In this document: positions 60,525-64,000 of the stretch, piece after piece
Position numbering within the stretch: position 1 is the stretch's first letter
Layout: each line of letters opens with the position of its first letter
Assembly: GCF_039541915.1 (NCBI RefSeq)
Contig: NZ_BAABHD010000024.1
Span: 124,001-188,000 of the forward strand
DNA from: Nibrella saemangeumensis
Lineage (GTDB): Bacteria; Bacteroidota; Bacteroidia; Cytophagales; Spirosomataceae
Length of the DNA stretch: 64,000 bases
Reading direction: 5' to 3'
Program-made: the position numbers and the translations under genes
Notes under the pieces: model-generated
The model's input: the letters and a program-made list of their open reading frames with translations, nothing else
The model's database searches: none
What the model was told of the DNA's origin: nothing

Positions 60525-60607
60525 TTTCAAGTTTCAGGTTCCATGTTGCTTACGCTAAACCGCCGGGCGGTCCCGTTTAAACCTGAAACATGAAACCTGG
60601 AACCTAT
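60525..60607. repeat. inverted array of GGTTTCA/TGAAACC words
   Basis: A left part (CAGGTTTCAAGTTTCAGG, then TTCCATG; 60529-60554) faces a right part (TTTAAACCTGAAACATGAAACCTGG..., 60577-60604). Each side repeats the 7-base word and together they form an imperfect stem, with a GC-rich loop CCGCCGGGCGG between. It fills the gap between the isomerase stop and the kinase start on the minus strand, so it may modulate their relative expression. Confidence 0.7.
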
Positions 60608-60609
60608 TA

Positions 60610-61890
60610 TTAAAGACCGGTTGCGACGGCAAGTTTGCCGCGTTTATCAATGAGTTGACGACGAATGTCGAGCTGGCGGTAAAGACCAAGCGGGTTCAGG
60701 GCTCCGCCATTACGCCGGATGGCTTCGGCCACCAAAGGCCGGACATCGGCCAGAAAAGGATCTTTCAGCATCTCTTCGGCTCGCACAACGTCGTTAGCCT
60801 CCTGAGCGGCAAACAAACCTTTGGTATTAACCAGCAGGGCTTTGGCGTAAGCCGTCATGATGGTCTGCACCGATTGCAGCAAATCTTCCAGCGGGTCTTT
60901 GGTGTTGTGGCTGGCATCAATCATGTAAGCAACCGCTGGGTTTTGCACCGCCGAATCCTGAGCCGCCTGCACCAGTTCGCAGAAGATCAGGAACAGCTGA
61001 AACGGCTTGATGCTGCCCGTCGTCAGATCATCGTCACCGTACATAGACCCGTTGAAGTGGAACCCACCCAGCCGACCAAAATGTAGCAGCCGGGCTACAA
61101 TCTGCTCGATGTTCGTATTCGGCAGATGATGCCCCAGATCAACCAGCACCTGTGCATTCGGACCGCAATATTCAGCCAGGCGCAGGGAAGTGCCCCAATC
61201 GGGAATAATCATGGAATAGAAATGCGGCTCGTAGGGTTTGTACTCTACCAGCATCGTCCAGTCTTCGGGCATGGCGTTGTAGATGGCCTTCAGCGAATCA
61301 GCGGTACGCTGGTAGGCCCGCCGGAAGTGGTGCTGACCGGGAAAGTTGGAGCCATCGGCCAGCCAGACCGTCAGCGTATGGCAGCCCAGTTGCTTCCCAT
61401 ATTCGACTACCTCCATATTATGGTCAATAGCCTGCTGCCGAACCTCGGACTGGGTGTGGCAAAGTGAACCAAATTTATAGGAATGGTTGGCGTCTTTCTG
61501 ATCCTGAAAAGTATTGGAATTGACGGAGTCAATGGTCAGGTGATGTTCATCCAGCAGGTTTTGGATCGCCTGTACATCCTGCGGGATATCCCAGGGAATA
61601 TGCAGCGAGATAGAACCGGAAGCGCGGTTAAGGGCGTGCAACAAGCCTACGTCTTCAATCTTCTCTTCCAGCGACCGGGGTTCTCCTCCACCCGGATACC
61701 GCCCAAAGCGGGTACCACCGGTGCCCAGCGCCCAACTCGGGATGGCTACCTGATAAGCCTGCAACTGCTGAAGAATATGTTCGGCATCTATTCCTTTCCG
61801 ATGCAGCCACTCCTGCATATACCCCCAGCGGAAGGCGTGGTCATCGGCTAGTTTTTCGTTATGCTCCTGAATACGTGAGTCGGTTAACAT
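60610..61890 (-). CDS. rhaI: L-rhamnose isomerase (RhaI type)
   Basis: A 426-residue TIM-barrel xylose-isomerase-like enzyme. Characteristic segments: WALGTGGTRFGRYPGGGEPRSLEEKIED, SISLHIPWD, TLTVWLADGSNFPGQ, MLVEYKPYEPHFYS, VLVDLGHHLPNTNIEQIV, GGFHFNGSMYGDDDL and AYMIDASHNTKDPLED. The acidic and His residues in these segments form the divalent metal site. This is the Pseudomonas-type L-rhamnose isomerase, converting L-rhamnose to L-rhamnulose. It is upstream of the kinase, and the pathway would use rhamnose freed by the GH78/GH106 enzymes at 1.7-8.7 kb. Confidence 0.93.
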   Translation of the reverse strand: MLTDSRIQEHNEKLADDHAFRWGYMQEWLHRKGIDAEHILQQLQAYQVAIPSWALGTGGTRFGRYPGGGEPRSLEEKIEDVGLLHALNRASGSISLHIPWDIPQDVQAIQNLLDEHHLTIDSVNSNTFQDQKDANHSYKFGSLCHTQSEVRQQAIDHNMEVVEYGKQLGCHTLTVWLADGSNFPGQHHFRRAYQRTADSLKAIYNAMPEDWTMLVEYKPYEPHFYSMIIPDWGTSLRLAEYCGPNAQVLVDLGHHLPNTNIEQIVARLLHFGRLGGFHFNGSMYGDDDLTTGSIKPFQLFLIFCELVQAAQDSAVQNPAVAYMIDASHNTKDPLEDLLQSVQTIMTAYAKALLVNTKGLFAAQEANDVVRAEEMLKDPFLADVRPLVAEAIRRNGGALNPLGLYRQLDIRRQLIDKRGKLAVATGL

Positions 61891-61925
61891 GACTGAGTTT
61901 TGGATTTATGCCCGAATAATACGGA

Positions 61926-62570
61926 TTATCCGTTTATCCACCAACCTGTAGTCACCTGTCCACCCACCATTGTCTGCTGTTCGCCTGGCCGTAAACCGGC
62001 CTGCTGTAATAAACGGGGCCAGTCGGGCCATTGCCGGGCTTCAATGCCAGCTGTCAGCCTAAAAAACCGATACATTGCATTGAGCAGCCATTGCTGCCAC
62101 CAGTTACGGGTCTGGACAAAATCACTCACCAGCCAGAGTCCACCCGGCTTCAGCGCCTGATAGAGCCGGGGGATAATCACATCTGCCAGTCGTTCCTCCG
62201 TAAACAGGTCGAGAACGAACGGAGTGATGACCACATCAACCGGCTGCTCCATCTGGATGGCCGTTTCATTACCCAACCGAAATGTTACCCGTGCATCTTC
62301 TCGAACGAACGCTCTGGCTTTGGTCAGCATTCGTGCTGAAGCGTCGATATAGATGACTTGTTGAGGCTGGCACCGGTGCAGGACCTCCCTGAGTAACCTG
62401 CCCGAACCCCCACCGATTATCAGCACTGTAGCCTGAACCGGAAGGCGATGCAGGAAAACGGTTTGCGCCATATGCAATCTGTCACCAAATACCAGCCGGG
62501 CCAGGGTATCGTATACCCCGGCTACCCGGTCGAATCCGGCGTCTGGTGATGCAGATTGCGTATATGTCAT
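61926..62570 (-). CDS. class I SAM-dependent methyltransferase
   Basis: A 214-residue methyltransferase starting MTYTQSASPDAGFDRVAGVYDTLARLVFG; ATG 62570 fits better than 62609. Motif I is VLIIGGGSGRLLREVL and the post-I acid is VIYIDAS; the sequence continues VDVVITPFVLDLFTEERL and LKPGGLWLVSDFV. The last is the usual motif III region. It resembles UbiE-like methyltransferases, but lacks their exact signatures, so the substrate is unknown. Confidence 0.88.
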   Translation of the reverse strand: MTYTQSASPDAGFDRVAGVYDTLARLVFGDRLHMAQTVFLHRLPVQATVLIIGGGSGRLLREVLHRCQPQQVIYIDASARMLTKARAFVREDARVTFRLGNETAIQMEQPVDVVITPFVLDLFTEERLADVIIPRLYQALKPGGLWLVSDFVQTRNWWQQWLLNAMYRFFRLTAGIEARQWPDWPRLLQQAGLRPGEQQTMVGGQVTTGWWING

Positions 62571-62617
62571 TTTGCCTGGCAGTTTACGATCAGGATGAAT
62601 AGAGAACAAAAAAGCAA

Positions 62618-62657
62618 GGGTATCGATCAGTAGGTTTTCTCTACGAACTCGATACCC
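62618..62657 (-). terminator. terminator after the NTF2-like gene
   Basis: A 9-bp perfect stem (62618-62626 with 62649-62657, arm GGGTATCGA) has a 22-base loop. On the minus strand it is followed by TTGCTTTTTTG, a U-rich tail. It lies 26 bp after the stop of the NTF2-like gene. Confidence 0.7.
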
Positions 62658-62683
62658 GGTCTGGCAAAAACTATTTCGTGAAC

Positions 62684-63079
62684 TTACCCCGGCGACTGGC
62701 TGGTGTTCCAGATGTCGCGGTGGAGGAGCCAGCGGTCACCCTGGCGCTTCCAGACTACCACATATTTGCCGTGGTCGAGTTGGTCACCGGTAGCGCTGCT
62801 TAGCTCGTAATGACCAATCTCAACGGCGGTATCGCCATAGTCTTCGGCTTCCACGGTCGTGAGTTTGGCTTTAGCCACGCCTATATCCATGGCTCCCTGC
62901 CAAAACTGCCCAATCGTTTGTGGCCCTTTTTGTTCGGTGGCACCAGGCGGCAGCAAGGCAGCATCGTTCGTATACAATTTTGACAGTTCCTTGCTGTCCT
63001 GCCGGGCAAAAGCGGCTTCAAAAGCATCATTGCCCCGGCGGATCTGGTCTTTGATTGATTCGGTCGTTTGAGTTTGCAT
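62684..63079 (-). CDS. NTF2-like (YybH/SgcJ-type DUF4440) protein
   Basis: A 131-residue cytosolic protein: IKDQIRRGNDAFEAAFARQDSKELSKLYTNDAALLPPGA, IGQFWQGAMDIGVAKAKLTTVEAEDYGDTAVEIGHYEL, HGKYVVVWKRQGDRWLLHRDIWN. This is the standard SnoaL/DUF4440 order. Unlike the two secreted NTF2-like proteins at 25-26 kb, it has no signal peptide. Role unknown. Confidence 0.87.
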   Translation of the reverse strand: MQTQTTESIKDQIRRGNDAFEAAFARQDSKELSKLYTNDAALLPPGATEQKGPQTIGQFWQGAMDIGVAKAKLTTVEAEDYGDTAVEIGHYELSSATGDQLDHGKYVVVWKRQGDRWLLHRDIWNTSQSPG

Positions 63080-63190
63080 AGGAATAGAGGTTTACATTCA
63101 GGCAAATGTGCTGACGTTCAGTTCCTTTAGCAATACCACTTTTGGGGTAATTTATTTATCGGAAAGCACTGCGTAAAACCAGATCAAACA

Positions 63191-63220
63191 ACAGAGCCCG
63201 GCCAGTCAGCCGGGCTCTGT
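63191..63220 (-). terminator. terminator after the GH65 gene
   Basis: A perfect 12-bp GC-rich stem (63191-63202 with 63209-63220, arm ACAGAGCCCGGC) with a 6-base loop, 20 bp beyond the GH65 stop on the minus strand. The tail lacks a long U-run (TTGTTTGATC). Confidence 0.75.
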
Positions 63221-63239
63221 TCAACATATTGTTTTGAAG

Positions 63240-64000
63240 TTACGCCAATACTTTCCGGTCTGCTTTCTTACGGCTTTCAGCTTCAATGGTCAGCGGCTCA
63301 TCATACAACGTAATCGTAACGGGATGGCTGGAGAAGTTCTGCACGGATACGCCCGATTGCGTTACGCTGATCTGGAGTAACGCTCCCCGGAACCGAATCT
63401 TGAAGGCCAGTGAATCCCAGTTGTCAGGACAGTACGGATTCAGCCGCAACTGATCGTTTTCCACGCGCAGGCCGCCAAAGCCCTGCACAACCGCCATCCA
63501 GGTACCGGCCATGGAGGTAATGTGGCAGCCGTCTTCAGTATCGTTGTTGTAGTCATCGAGGTCAAGCCGGGCGGTACGGAGATACATCTCGTACGCTTTC
63601 TCCTTCAGGCCCAGTCTGGCCGCCAGTACGGCGTGAACGCAGGGCGACAGCGATGATTCATGCACGGTCATCGGCTCGTAGAACTCGAAGTTGCGCCGGA
63701 TAGTCTCCTCATCAAATTCGTCTTCAAAGAAGTACAGGCCCTGCAACACATCGGCCTGCTTGATAATGCACGAACGCAGAATGCGGTCCCACGACCAGTT
63801 CTGGTTCAGCGGGCGCTGGCCTTTGGGTATTTCGCTCACCGGCATCAGTTCCTTATCCAGAAAACCCTCCTGCTGCAGGAATACCTGCCGGTTTTCATCG
63901 TACGGGAAGTGCATATTATCGATGATCTGCCGGGCCGTCGCCACTTCTTTATCCTCACGGAAGTGAATCCTATCACAGAGGGCGTTGAACTTTTCGGCGT
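63240..64000 (-). CDS. GH65 family glycoside phosphorylase/hydrolase, N-terminus outside window
   Basis: The frame is open to the window edge, giving 253 codons of the C-terminal end; a GTG at 63944 is internal, since family-like residues (FNALCDRIHFREDKE) precede it. The end of the (alpha/alpha)6 barrel is visible (QADVLQGLYFFEDEFDEETIRRNFEFYEPMTVHESSLSPCVHAVLAARLG; DDYNNDTEDGCHITSMAGTWMAVVQGFGG), followed by the C-terminal beta domain. GH65 includes maltose, trehalose and kojibiose phosphorylases. MTVHESSLSP and the C-terminal layout fit, but the specificity and catalytic Glu lie upstream. Confidence 0.9.
   Translation of the reverse strand, partial: AEKFNALCDRIHFREDKEVATARQIIDNMHFPYDENRQVFLQQEGFLDKELMPVSEIPKGQRPLNQNWSWDRILRSCIIKQADVLQGLYFFEDEFDEETIRRNFEFYEPMTVHESSLSPCVHAVLAARLGLKEKAYEMYLRTARLDLDDYNNDTEDGCHITSMAGTWMAVVQGFGGLRVENDQLRLNPYCPDNWDSLAFKIRFRGALLQISVTQSGVSVQNFSSHPVTITLYDEPLTIEAESRKKADRKVLA

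Noticed and set aside
1..64000. tRNA, rRNA, phage integrase/attachment sites and transposase genes
   Set aside because: I searched by eye for T-loop consensus, cloverleaf stems and transposase motifs and found none; a covariance-model or HMM scan would settle this.

Overview
The window looks like chromosomal DNA of a free-living, plant- or soil-associated Bacteroidota of the order Cytophagales, most likely a Spirosomaceae (Spirosoma-like) relative. The grounds are a SusC/SusD pair run by a FecR/ECF-sigma system, an OmpA protein with TPR and PD40 repeats, rhamnosidases of families GH78 and GH106, many twin-arginine or lipoprotein signals, and moderately high GC (about 53% by eye). The genus is an inference. 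I saw no rRNA, tRNA, CRISPR array, phage module or transposase gene.

1-8.7 kb (minus strand): the 5' part of a MuiA-family DUF4139 protein, then two large secreted alpha-L-rhamnosidases, GH106 after GH78, in one operon. 9-12.1 kb: a small membrane protein, an RND/MMPL exporter and a tiny winged-helix protein. 12.3-15.3 kb: a Tat-exported carboxylesterase cut by one in-frame TAG, and two thioredoxin-fold proteins. A 250-bp element with perfect 20-bp terminal inverted repeats (MITE-like) follows at 15.3-15.5 kb.

15.5-36.97 kb is an accessory block of small redox and detoxification genes. It holds a TetR/cupin pair with a perfect operator, an IorAB-type molybdenum aldehyde oxidoreductase, two close AraC paralogues, a carboxymuconolactone-decarboxylase-like protein, four cupins, an aldo/keto reductase, tandem NTF2-like proteins, a frameshifted flavodoxin, an ABM monooxygenase, a second carboxylesterase, two Crp/Fnr regulators, two MDR dehydrogenases, an acetyltransferase and a cyclophilin-like lipoprotein. 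Four copies of one 35-bp motif (GTAA-N3-TGGTAG-N6-CCGTAA-N3-GTATAC) lie in front of four promoters of this block. The motif has two GTAA half-sites 21 bp apart, as expected for an AraC-family dimer. I read the block as one electrophile/aldehyde-response regulon under two AraC paralogues; this is the best candidate here for an undescribed system.

37-48.5 kb: a TonB receptor, a Tat-exported TIM-barrel glycosidase-like protein of unknown family, and an ECF sigma - FecR - SusC (with STN domain) - SusD nutrient-uptake locus. 48.6-55.7 kb: FAD-linked oxidase, Bor-like lipoprotein, QueE, OmpA-family protein, TrxB and an M23/LysM peptidase. A perfect 64-bp palindrome at 55740-55803 separates the peptidase gene from menB. 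55.8-59.1 kb: menB, DUF2452, menE and an unknown protein (menaquinone synthesis). 59.1-61.9 kb: rhamnulokinase-like kinase and L-rhamnose isomerase, which catabolise the sugar released by the rhamnosidases at the start. The window closes with a methyltransferase, an NTF2-like protein and the 3' part of a GH65 phosphorylase/hydrolase. Three intergenic gaps at 56.6, 57.3 and 60.5 kb hold short-word inverted-repeat arrays of different words but the same design; one of them supplies the menE start codon.
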